Below are positions 13,442 through 25,534 of a DNA stretch of 64,000 nt, piece after piece. Below the pieces are notes generated by a model that was not told the origin of the DNA, searched no databases, and saw only the letters and a list, made by a program, of their open reading frames with translations. The stretch covers positions 248,001 through 312,000 of the forward strand of contig JAPDFW010000069.1 in assembly GCA_028826165.1 (NCBI GenBank), read 5' to 3'. The stretch is from Anaeramoeba ignava (taxonomy: Eukaryota > Metamonada > Anaeramoebidae). The translations under genes were made by a program, and so were the position numbers. Positions within the stretch are counted from its first letter, which is position 1, and each line of letters begins with the position of its first letter.

Positions 13442-13518
13442 AAGAAAAGAAAGAAGATGATAAAAAAGAAGAAGATAAAAAAGAAGAAGATAAAAAAGAA
13501 GAAAAGAAAGAAAATTAA
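11861..13518 (+). CDS. RANBP1: Ran-binding protein 1 (RanBD1 domain)
   Basis: Exons 11861-12113, 12230-12355 and 13220-13518 give 225 residues. The Ran-binding domain (about 15-150) is clear: ESEVFKARAKMFRF, WKERGVGDIRLLKH, RRDKTLKVCANHY, then VLAIRFTTAEIAQDFKKQFE assembled over the last splice. That last join (donor GTTTGG) restores the family's NAENAQKF-type motif. The family stimulates RanGAP-driven GTP hydrolysis and releases export complexes in the cytoplasm. The C-terminal third is a KKEEKKEDD repeat in place of a normal tail; no leucine-rich export signal was noticed. Intron 2 (12356-13219) is almost entirely AAAATT hexamers. Confidence 0.92.
12394..13190 (+). repeat. AAAATT hexamer array in RanBP1 intron 2
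   Basis: More than 100 AAAATT units with occasional GAAATT and ATAATT variants. It gives long meaningless ORFs on both strands (NFNFNF, KLKLKL). Confidence 0.95.
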
Positions 13519-13941
13519 AAAAGATGATCATAAAAATGAAAATATCAAAAAAATTTCACATTAAATTCTTCATTTCATCAAATTATCTTCTTCTTCTCTT
13601 TTTTGGAAAATGCTTAACAGAACTAATAAAATTACATCTTCTAATCAATTTCTTTTAAATTTCATTTTTTTTCTTTTTCTTCTAAAATTTTCTTTTTAAT
13701 TTTTTTCTCTTTAATTTAGAAAAAAAAATAAAAATAAAAATAAAAAAAAACAATAATAAATTTTTTTAAATTTTTATTTGTAAATTTGTTTTGGTTTTTG
13801 TTTTTAATTTTGTAATTGAAATTTTTAATTAAAAATTCAGTTTCTTTTTTTTAAAAATAAACTGAAAAAAAATTTTGTTTTGTTTTTTGTTTCTTTTTCA
13901 TGTTTTAAAATTGTAATTAAAATTAAAATTTGTAATTAAAA
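13519..13941. other. Convergent intergenic spacer
   Basis: A T-rich and A-rich gap between RanBP1 and the small membrane protein gene. It contains only homopolymer-like tracts and no supportable gene. Confidence 0.6.
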
Positions 13942-14166
13942 TTAAAATCCAGGAAGAAAAGATGGACTTAAAGTTTTTGAAAGTGCTAAAAATTTAAATA
14001 AAAAATTTAAATAAAAAAATTTAAATTAAAAAATTTTAAATTATTAAAAAAATTTTATTTTACTTTTTGCTTTTTCTCTATCAGGTAATAATAATCCTGC
14101 AAATAAAAAGAATAATGCAATTAATAAGAAAAGTTTTCTTAATGTTTCAAATTTAAGTGAACCCAT
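13942..14166 (-). CDS. 48-residue single-pass membrane protein
   Basis: Exon 1 is 14166-14064 and exon 2 is 13985-13942; the 78-nt intron has donor GTAAAA and acceptor TTTAG. The protein starts MGSLKFETLRK, has one hydrophobic helix (LFLLIALFFLFAGLLL, residues 12-27), then a basic segment and a Ser/Pro-rich end finishing FLPGF. The intact frame across a correctly phased intron, the upstream CATTTTT tract and the start only 168 bp from Nup155 argue for a real gene. I do not recognise the family; a small ER or mitochondrial membrane subunit is possible but unproven. Confidence 0.5.
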
Positions 14167-14180
14167 TTTAAAAAAAGAAA

Positions 14181-14210
14181 TAAAAAAATGAAAAAAAAAA
14201 TGAAAAAAAA
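14181..14210 (-). promoter_or_regulatory. CATTTTT-type upstream element of the 48-residue gene
   Basis: The minus strand shows TTTTTTCATTTTTTTTTTCATTTTT 15-45 bp before the start codon at 14166, matching the pattern ahead of other genes. Confidence 0.35.
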
Positions 14211-14333
14211 TTTTTATTCATTTTTTTTCTTTTTTTCTTTTTAAAAAATTATAATAAAAAAAAAAGAAAAAAAAAATTTTTTTAAATAAAAATAGAATTT
14301 AAAAATAAAAATAATAAAAATTTATTATTTAAA

Positions 14334-17300
14334 ATGCAAACAAATCCTTTTAGAAATTTAAAAAAATTATCAATTTTTATTAACGGATTAACAGCTATTG
14401 ATACACAACATTTAATTGATGAACAAACGCCAACAATTGATGAACTTTTTAAAACAACAACAACATCTTCATTACATTATTTAAATCCAATTAATCCAAT
14501 TTTAGTTCAAGAACAATTTGCAAGAATTCCTGATGAATTCTTTATTACTCCAACTGGTAATTTATTATTTTAAAAAAATATATAAAATATATATATAAAA
14601 TATATAAATAAAATATAAATAAAATATATAAATAAAATATATATATAAAATATATAAAATATATATATAAAATATATATATAAAATATATAAATAAAATA
14701 TATAAATAAAATATATAAATAAAATATATAAATAAAATATAGATAATGATTCTTCAATTAAATGTGGTTTATTTACTGAAATTGGAAGAGCTTGGATAAC
14801 AAAAGATAATCAATTAATATTTTGGAATTATGAATCAGGGTAAAAATTAAAATTCATTTATAAAATTAAAATTCATTTATAAATTAAAATTAAAATTAAA
14901 ATTAAAATTAAAATTAAAATTAAAATTAAAATTAAAATTAAAATTAAAATTAAAATTAAAATTAAAATTAAAATTAAAATTAAAATTAAATTTAAAATTA
15001 AAATTAAAATTCATTTATAAAATTAAAATTAAAATTAAAATTTATTATTCTTTTTTTAAATTTAAAAAAATCAGATCACAAACTGAAAGATTTATAGAAT
15101 TTGATCAAACAATTGTTAATATTCAATTAGTTTATCCAAAACCAGATATTTTTATTGATGAAATTGAATACATTTTAGTAGTAGCAATACCATCAGAAAT
15201 ATATTTATTTGCAGTTCAAATACACGAACAACAGAATAAAATATCATTTTTACTTACCGAAAATAATTTAAAAATCAAAATTAAAATTTATTTAAAAATC
15301 AAAATTAAAATTCATTTATAAATTAAAATTAAAATGAAAATTCATTTAAAAATGAAAATTAAAATTCATTTATAAATTAAAATTAAAATTCATTTATAAA
15401 TTAAAATTCATTTATAAATGAAAATTAAAATTGAAATTAAAAAATTAAAATTAAAATTAAAATTAAATTAAAATTAAAATGAAAATTTTAAAATTAAAAT
15501 TAAAATTAAAATTAAATTTAAAATTAAAATCAAAATTCATTTTTATAAAATAAAAATTTAAAAATCAAAATTAAAATTAAAATTAAAAATGAAATTAAAA
15601 TTAAAATTAAAATTAAAATTAAAATTCATTTAAAATTGAAATTAAAATTCATTTATAATTAAAATTATAATTAAAATTATAATTAAAATTAAAATTAAAA
15701 TTTAAATTAAAATTAAAATTATAATTAAAATTCATTTAAAAATGAAAATTAAAATTAAAATTCATTTAAAAATGAAAATTAAAATTAAAATTCAAATTCA
15801 TTTAAAAATTAAAATTAAAATTAAAATTAAAATTTATATAAAAATTAAAATTTAAAATAGCAAACTTATCAATAAGCACAAACAATATCACAACAACATG
15901 CATAAAAGGAACACCAAACGGAAGAATATTTTTTGGAGGAAGTGATGGAAAACTATACGAAATTGATTACAAATCCAAAAAAGGAATATTCAGTCGAAAT
16001 TGCAAAAAAATCACACATTCAAAAAAAAAACTGAAAACAATACTTCCATCATTTTTAAATTTTACAAAAGATGATCCAATGGTTGAAATCAAGGTGGACG
16101 AATCACGGGGAATATTATATACATTATCAGAACAATCAGTGATAATTTGTTATGATCTTGGAATTGAATTCGATCAATGCAAACACGTTGCGACCCAGAG
16201 CAACATTGCAAAAAGCGCAACATCTGTAATACCCAGAGGAATTTCGGCCTTTGATTTGGATCCTCTGAAAATTGTCCATATAAGTCCTATATCAGATATT
16301 GAATCCAATGTCGTCAATTTGGTTGCAATAACAACAAAAGGCGTCCGTTTATATTTCACAACTTATCCATATTTTCGTCGATCAGATTCCTATCTTGAAA
16401 GACCCTCTATTCTTGACCTCATTCACGTACGATTTCTTCCGAATGATTATTTGGCAAAAATCGCAAGAGACTTGCAATTGAATTCTCCATTGAATCCGTT
16501 TGTTCAGCAAGCGCGAAGGAACCAATTCCAGGCGCATCTTAAGGCTTTTCAAGGACAAAATCCACAACAAGAACAGCATCAGCTGCAACAGAATAGAATG
16601 GCCATTCTCACGCAGCCACAATTCGAAAGTAGCATTGAAGTGGCTTATGCAGACAACGGAATTTTGTTGTGCTCAAATGAAATTGGAAATTTTCACACTT
16701 TGATCTGTGCAAATAGAAATGCTGTTTGGAATAACCAGCTGTCATCGCAACTACGGATTTCTTATGAGCAAATTTTAACGGAAGATCTAAGTAATGTCGA
16801 CATTACAAGCGAAATATATGTTATTGATGAAGTTCCAATAGAAAAACTGATTGAAAACCCTGTTCTTGTGGATCTTTTAATGGCTCAACAAGAAGAAGAG
16901 AAAACAAAAAGATTGGAAAACGATCAACAAACGGACATAGTGCAACCAATGGAGCTGAAAAATTATGGCGATATGATAAACACGCCTACACAATTTATGT
17001 CTGTTGTGAGAAACAGTGATTTGACAAAAATGTCACTTTCGGTTTTCATCCGAAATGAACTTGCTTCTCAACATCTTTTCTCACCAAGAAAGTTCGTATT
17101 GCTGACAAATTCGGGGCTGGTTACATACACCAAATTACGGCCTATCGATCATCTTTCGAATATAATCTCGCAAACAAACGGAAAAACAACAAATCAGTTG
17201 ATCAACTTCTTCAAAACATACGGAGTTGACGAGTCCTGCTCAATGTGCCTCGTGCTAGCAACCAGTTTCCCAATAAGCGACAGCGGACAGAATTATCTCA

Positions 17301-20119
17301 TACAAAAAACACCAACACGCCAGCCGCGCGCTGTCTATACAAACGAGGCTCCTCCGCTTTCTGCCACTTTCAGAAGGACTTTTTCGCAATTTCGTTCTCC
17401 AAAAAGAAATGCTTTAATATCCCCCAAAACTAAACATAATTTCTATTCCAGACTCTTGCCTAGTCGCAAGGTTGCTGAGCACGCAAAGGCGATTTTGTTC
17501 CGAATGAGCGAATTTTTTATGAACCAAAAAAAACAGCAAAATTTCAATCAAAATCAAAATCAAAATCAAAATCAAAATAAAAATTTCAATCAATTTGGAA
17601 ATCAAAATATAATTGAAGAAGAAGTTGAAGACGGAACACAAAAAGGGTTTGAGGAGAAAGAGTATGAAGGGATCCGAGGGAGACAAATGGGGGTAAACGA
17701 GGAGGAGTATTCACGGCAATACGGGATTTCTCGCGGAGAATTTTCGGGAAAAAGAAACGGAATTTTACTTCTTCTTTCGCGACTACTTTTTCCGATATGG
17801 AATTTCTCAATAGCAATTGAGATGAGTGTACTCCAAGTGGGGGAATCTGAGGAGGAAAAGGAGGAGCAGAAAGAACCGCAGGAAGACGCAATGGATATCA
17901 TACAGAAAACGGAGGAAAGCAATTACCAAAAGGCGATCCGGGTTCTTGATGGGATCCGAAAATACGCAATGGATTTAATACTTCCAAACCAAAAGGAATA
18001 CTACGAAACTCAGATATGGTGTCGGTTCACAAAGATCCAACTTGTGGAACTGCAAAAACCGCTTGTCAATCTTCAGCAATTCATTAAAAATTATTTATAC
18101 AGCGGAAAAGAGCCAGAAATTGCGATTGAATCCTCAACAAACAAACGGACAAGCCCCAGAAAAACGGAACAAAAACAACGCGCAGAACTCGAGATGCAAT
18201 CCGTTACGGATCTCTATTTCATCCTCAAAAGATCCGTTGATTGCCTGTCGTTGTTGGAAATTTTTGTGGAACATGGATTTGAATTTATCGCAATTTATCT
18301 TCCCAAACACATCCAGCAAATCCTGCTCAACATCACGTTCAAAGACTTCATCACAAGCGTTGAGGGTCTTGAGCTCGCAGAGCTTATGATCGAATCCCTG
18401 TTCAAACTATACGAGAACGAATCCAAGGCAATCGACCAAATAAGCTCACTTCTTGGCGAACGATGCGCAACTTTTTTCAGTCAATCTGACAACCTCAAAA
18501 TCAAGGCATTCAAATTATTATCACAAGCAAAGAAAACAAAGCTTAAAGGCGAGCGGAACGAGCTTATCCGCCAGTCCTTGAATATTTACAAATCAGTCGC
18601 AGATAAAATTGATGTCGAATCCATCTGCTGGCAATTTGCAGAGCTTTATCACTTTAACGACGCAATTGATATTGCGCTTTCTCGCGCGAAAATTATCGAT
18701 CCTGAGAATAAGAGCTCTTCTTTTTATGGAAAAAATACAAACGAGAATTCAAACGAAAATATAACGGAAAATTTCAATCAGAATTTAATCGATAACGACT
18801 TAGAAGAAATTTATTCGAAACGCATAGAATGCTATCAAGTCGTGATTGAAATTTTCCAGAACTTGATTTCTTTCCCAAATATCGCACTTGATCAAGAAGA
18901 AATAAACAACATGATCCCCCCAAATCAAACAACCCTCAAGCACCGCATTCTCCTCAACATCCCGCCTTCCAAAAAGGAGGTCTACCAAGAGGAGGCACTG
19001 CGCGCAATGATGAGATCGCAAGACGAGCTTTTCCACAACTATTTCTTCCAATTTCTGCTCCAAAATTCGCTGCCAAATATCCTTCTAAACTTGAAATCGC
19101 AGCATTTGGAGGGTTTTCTGAAGAGAAACTCCCGCGATCTTCTTTGGCAGTACTACATCCGAAACAACAAATTCTCAAACGCAGCAGATATTCTTATCGA
19201 ACTTGCAGAGGAATCAAGTGATTCTGAAGAAAATGATTTTGATTCAACCGAAAAACCGAAAAAGAAATTTTCTTTAGAACAAAGAATAGAATATTTATCA
19301 CTGGCGCTATCCAACATGAAAAACAAAGAGCAGAACTCAGGAGACCCCGAAAAGCTGCAAGAGCTGCAAGACAAACTGGATGTCGCACTGATTCAACAGG
19401 GCTTGATTGAGGAGGCCAAAAGCGTTCTTGAAGAGGAAGAGTTGATCCAAATTGTCCCGAATTTGGATTCCAGACTTTTTTCAATTTCGCAACTTTATAA
19501 CGACTTCGCTTTCCCTCTCTGTCTCTGGGACTCTTGCTTGGCCATCCTCCGCTGCTCGGAATACGAAGATCCGTCCGTTTACCAGATCATTTGGGAAAAA
19601 ATCATCCAGAAAATTTCCGAATCTTCGGATCAACTCCCCCAATCTCAACCCCAGCAAATAATCAACTTGGTTCATGACAAAGTTCTCAATCTCGGAAGGC
19701 AATTTTATCCCTCGAAATTCGCTTTTCCTGTCCCTTATATTTGCTTCTTGCTCGAAAGCTTGAATTTCGGTTTCCGTTTGAATTCTAATTTCGACAATTG
19801 GGTCGTCCGTTTAATGATCGAAATTGGTGTTCCTTATTCTATTCTTTTCAATTCTTATCTTCAGGAGCTTTATTCCAAAATTAACGACGACCGTTTCTTG
19901 ATTATTGTTTTCCAAAGCTTATTTTATATCGTTTATTCTTGGTTGGATTATATTCAAAGAAGTTTTAATATTGAAGAAAAAAATATTTTTGCAAATCAAA
20001 AAGTTTTGGATAAAGTTCAAGAATTTATTCAAAAATTACAAGAAATTTCAAAAAAACAAAAAGGAGAAGAAGTTCAAATTGCAAAATATTTAATTCAACA
20101 ATTTCAAAATTTAAAATAA
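14334..20119 (+). CDS. NUP155: Nucleoporin Nup155/Nup170
   Basis: Exons 14334-14556, 14743-14839, 15075-15259 and 15861-20119 give 1,587 residues. Nup155 hallmarks: CGLFTEIGRAWIT and LIFWNYESG in the first exons, then PNGRIFFGGSDGKLYEIDY, CKKITHSKKKLK, DDPMVEIKVDESRGILYTLSE. An N-terminal beta-propeller (to about residue 560) is followed by a helical solenoid ending near QKLQEISK. It belongs to the inner-ring scaffold of the nuclear pore. The human protein is 1,391 residues; the excess is partly an Asn/Gln and acidic insertion at about 730-780. The last intron lacks a GT donor: exon 3 fits best as ending at CTTACCG followed directly by AAAATAATTT, and no GT occurs from 15216 to the acceptor. 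The 16,000-19,900 part is distinctly richer in G+C than its flanks. Confidence 0.93.
14575..14742 (+). repeat. TATAAA-type repeat in Nup155 intron 1
   Basis: Tandem AAATATATAAAT/AAATATATATAT units (about 12 bp) fill the intron between the donor GTAATT at 14557 and the acceptor AG at 14741-14742. Confidence 0.85.
15260..15860 (+). repeat. AAAATT/TTCATTTATA repeats in Nup155 intron 3
   Basis: Mixed AAAATT hexamers and AAAATTCATTTAT units lie between exons 3 and 4. A related shorter array fills intron 2 (14840-15074). Confidence 0.85.
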
Positions 20120-20283
20120 AAATTTAAAATAAAAAATTTAAATTTAAATTATTTTTTTTTTTATTAAAAAGAAAAGAATAAATTCGATCAAAAAAAAAAG
20201 AAGAACATTTAAAAAGAAAAAGAAAATGAAAAAGAAAAATGAAAATGAAAAATTAAGAAGAAGAAAATCAAAATGAAAGAAAA

Positions 20284-22079
<1,796 letters not shown>

Positions 22080-23250
22080 AAATATAATTTAATATTTAAA
22101 ATATAAATATAAAAAATGGGAATAGATTTGATTTAATATTTAATTTATAAATCAATTTAAAAATATAATTTAATATTTAATTTTATTATTAAAATAATAA
22201 TTTATTGTTTTATATTTAAATATTTTATTATTTAAATATTTAACATATAAATATAAAAAATAGAAATTGATTTAATTTAATATTTAATTTATAAATTAAT
22301 TTAAAAATATAATTTAATATTTAATTTTATTATTAAAATAATAATTTATTGTTTTAGATTTAAATATTTTATAATTTAAATATTTAACATATAAATATAA
22401 AAATGGGAATAGATTTGATTTAATATTTAATTAAGAAATTAATTTAAAAATATAATTTAATATTTAATTTTATTATTAAAATAATAATTTAATGTTTTAG
22501 ATTTAAATATTTTATTATTTAAAAATATTTAACAAATAAATATAAAAATGAGAATAAGTTTAATTTAATATTCAATTTATAATTTAATTTAAAAATATAA
22601 TTTAATATTTAATTTTATTATTAAAATAATAATTTATTGTTTTAGATTTAAATATTTTATTATTTAAATATTTAACATATAAATATAAAAATAAGAATAG
22701 ATTTAATTTAATATTTAGTTTATAAATTAATTTAAAAATATAATTTAATATTTAATTTTATTATTAAAATAATAATTTAATGTTTTTAGATTTAAATATT
22801 TTATTATTTAAATATTTAGCATATAAATATAAAAATAAGAATAGATTTAATTTAATATTTAATTTATAAATTAATTTAAAAAATATAATTTATTATTTAA
22901 TTTTATTATTAAAATAATAATTTAATATTTTAGATTTAAATATTTTATTATTTAAATATTTAACATATAAAAATATAAAAATAAGAATAGATTTAATTTA
23001 ATATTTAGTTTATAAATTAATTTAAAAATATAATTTAATATTTAATTTTATTATTAAAATAATAATTTAATGTTTTAAATTTAAACATTTTTCTTTATTA
23101 ATTATTTAACATATAAATATCAAAAATGGGAATAGATTTAATTTAATAATTAATTTATAAATTAATTTAAAAATATAATTTAATATTTAATTTTATGTTT
23201 AAAATAATAATTTATTGTTTTAGATTTAAATATTTTATTATTTAAAAATA
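22080..23250. repeat. 145-bp AT-rich satellite array, about 8 copies
   Basis: The landmark ATTTAACATATAAATAT recurs near 22240, 22385, 22530, 22671, 22815, 22963 and 23108, an average spacing of about 145 bp. Each unit also carries AATAGATTTAATTTAATATTT and TTATTATTAAAATAATAATTTA. The same family recurs inverted at 36440-37630 and 42850-43135. Confidence 0.9.
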
Positions 23251-23412
23251 TTTTGAAAATTGATTTTTTTGAAATTAAAATTTTATCTTTTTTTTGAATT
23301 AAATTGAATTAATATTAATTTGGAAATTTGTTTTAAAATTTAAATTTATTAATAATTTTTAAATTCCAAAAAAAAAATTAAATTAAAAATTAAATTAAAA
23401 TAATTTTCCTTT
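23250..23412. repeat. Inverted copy of 42716-42880
   Basis: About 160 bp match the reverse complement of 42716-42880 nearly base for base, for example TTGAATTAATATTAATTTGG. Both copies sit upstream of a BTB gene and adjoin the 145-bp satellite. Confidence 0.85.
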
Positions 23413-23569
23413 TTTTTTTAATAAAAAAATTAATAAAAATAATAATAATTTATTAATAAATTAATTTAAAATAATAAATTAAAAAGAAAATTAAATTAAT
23501 TATTAATTTAAATTTATTCTTATTTTTTATATTTTTATTTATTTTCAAAATCCACTTTTTTTTTTATTT

Positions 23570-23610
23570 TTTTTTTTCATTTTTTTTTTTCATTTTTTTC
23601 CTTTTTTTTT
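23570..23610 (+). promoter_or_regulatory. T-rich CATTTTT leader of the BTB-TLDc gene
   Basis: Three TTTTTCATTTTTT units followed by a C/A-rich leader (AAAACAAAAAACAACAAAA) run up to the start at 23650. This is the T-tract, CATTTTT, A-tract, ATG order seen at other genes here. Confidence 0.4.
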
Positions 23611-23649
23611 TAAAACAAAAAACAAAAAACAACAAAAACACAAAACAAA

Positions 23650-25323
23650 ATGGATAATAATAATAATAACCAAATTGAAATTGAAAATGCAAATCAAAAT
23701 GAAAATGAAAATGAAATGAAAAATTTAGAAAAAAAAGTAACAAAAAATTTAATTAAAAATTATTCAAACCTTTTAAATGGAAATTCCTTTAAAGATTTTT
23801 CAATTTTTGTTGAGAATAAATCAAATCCTTTTGAAATTAAAGTTCATAAATCAATTTTATCTTCAAGATCTCCTTTTTTTAATGAATCATTAAGGCAAGA
23901 ATCTCTTTTTATTTCTTTAAATCAATTTAATAAAAAAGAAATGGAATCAATTTTGAGTTATATTTATTATGGAAATATTTCTTTTGAGAATCAAGAAAAT
24001 CTTTTTCAATTATTGGAAATTTCAATTTATTTTAAATTAAATTTATTGAAAGAAATTATTCAAAAAAAAATTTCAAATTCAATTAATTATTCAAATTTTT
24101 TCCAATTTTTATTCCAAAATCGAAATTTAAATTTAAATGAAATTGAAATAAAATGTTTTGAATTAATAAATCAAAATTTTTCCCAAATTCAGAATAATGA
24201 GAATTTATTCAATTTAACTAAAGAAGAAATTATCAAATTTATTCAATTTAAACAAGAAAAAAAAGAAATTTTTCAATTTGATTTTTTTCAATTTTTAAAT
24301 AATTGGATTAAAAAAAGAAATGAAAGATTAAAAGGAAAGAAAGAAAAAGAAAAAGAAAAAGAAAAGGGAATTGAAAAGAAAAGATTATTTCATTCTTTTT
24401 TTTCATTATTTGATAAAGATTCAATTTCAAAACAAGATTTTGATAAATTAAAACAATTTGATTTTTTTCCCAAATCTTTTTTAGTTGATATTCAAACCAA
24501 AGTTATTCAAGACAATCAAAAGGAAATTGAAAACAAAGAGAAAGAAATTGAAGATAAAAACAAAGAAATTGAAAAGAATCAAAAAGAAAATCAACAAATG
24601 AAAATTGAAATTGAAGAGAAATGGAAGAAAGAGGTTGAAGATAAAAACAAAGAAATTGAAGAGAAATGGAAGAAAGAAGTTGAGAAAATGAAACCAACGT
24701 TTGATAAATATGGAGATCAATATCAAAAAGATTTGGAACTTGAGAAAAAATTAGAAGAAATCAAAAAGAATTTTCCTCAATTTTCTGGAATTGTGAAAGA
24801 TATTGAATATGTTAAGAAATTACAAGAATGGATAAATGATAATGATTTTTTTTCTAAAATGAAAAAAGGATTTTCAGCAAAAAAAGATGGATTTAATTCT
24901 CGAAATTGGCATAAAGCAGTTGATGGGAAAGGAAAAACATTAGTTATTATCAAAACAAAAGATAATTTTATTTTTGGAGGATTTACTCAAGTTGGATTTA
25001 AATATGTTCAATCAGGTGGAGAATGGATTAATGATTCAAATGCATTTATTTTTTCATTAAGAAATGATAAAGGGGATAGAATACCTGCAAAGTTTACACA
25101 TAAACAAAAGAATGCAATTCATTCTGGTTTAAGTTATGGTCCATTATTTGGTAATGGATGGGATTTCGGTTTTGAATCTAATTTACAAGCTGGTTATTCA
25201 AATTTTGGTTATAGTTATAATCTACCTAATGGAATTGAATATGAATCAGATGAAGCTAAAAGTTATTTAGCTGGTTCTTATAATAAATGGATTATTGATG
25301 AACTTGAATCTTATTTCATTTAA
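23650..25323 (+). CDS. BTB-BACK-coiled-coil-TLDc protein
   Basis: A single exon of 557 residues. After an Asn-rich start, a BTB domain (about 40-150: FKDFSIFVENK, IKVHKSILSSRSPFF, YIYYGNISF) leads into a BACK-like helical part (150-250), a charged coiled coil (285-370, repeated EEKWKKEVEDKNKEIE) and a TLDc domain (about 400-555: WHKAVDGKGKTLVIIKTKDNFIFGGFTQ, DGWDFGFES-like GNGWDFGFES, near-terminal WIIDELESYFI). BTB domains dimerise and often bind CUL3; TLDc domains occur in V-ATPase-regulating and oxidation-resistance proteins. A role as a ubiquitin-ligase adaptor is inference. Its upstream region is shared, inverted, with the BTB-ARM gene. Confidence 0.88.
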   Translation: MDNNNNNQIEIENANQNENENEMKNLEKKVTKNLIKNYSNLLNGNSFKDFSIFVENKSNPFEIKVHKSILSSRSPFFNESLRQESLFISLNQFNKKEMESILSYIYYGNISFENQENLFQLLEISIYFKLNLLKEIIQKKISNSINYSNFFQFLFQNRNLNLNEIEIKCFELINQNFSQIQNNENLFNLTKEEIIKFIQFKQEKKEIFQFDFFQFLNNWIKKRNERLKGKKEKEKEKEKGIEKKRLFHSFFSLFDKDSISKQDFDKLKQFDFFPKSFLVDIQTKVIQDNQKEIENKEKEIEDKNKEIEKNQKENQQMKIEIEEKWKKEVEDKNKEIEEKWKKEVEKMKPTFDKYGDQYQKDLELEKKLEEIKKNFPQFSGIVKDIEYVKKLQEWINDNDFFSKMKKGFSAKKDGFNSRNWHKAVDGKGKTLVIIKTKDNFIFGGFTQVGFKYVQSGGEWINDSNAFIFSLRNDKGDRIPAKFTHKQKNAIHSGLSYGPLFGNGWDFGFESNLQAGYSNFGYSYNLPNGIEYESDEAKSYLAGSYNKWIIDELESYFI

Positions 25324-25534
25324 AACACTTTTTTTTCAAAATTTAATTCAATTTTAATTTACTTTTAATCAAATTAATTTCTTTAAATCAATAAATAAGA
25401 AACAAATAAAAATTAAAATTAAAATTAAAATTAAAATTAAAATAAAAATCAAAATTCAAATTAAAAAAGTGGAATTTTTGTTTTTTCTTTTTATTTTCTT
25501 TTTTCTTTTTGAATTTCAATTTGAAATGAATTAT

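Noticed and set aside
22080-23250. CRISPR-like array
   Set aside because: Whole 145-bp units repeat without unique spacers, and the genome is eukaryotic.
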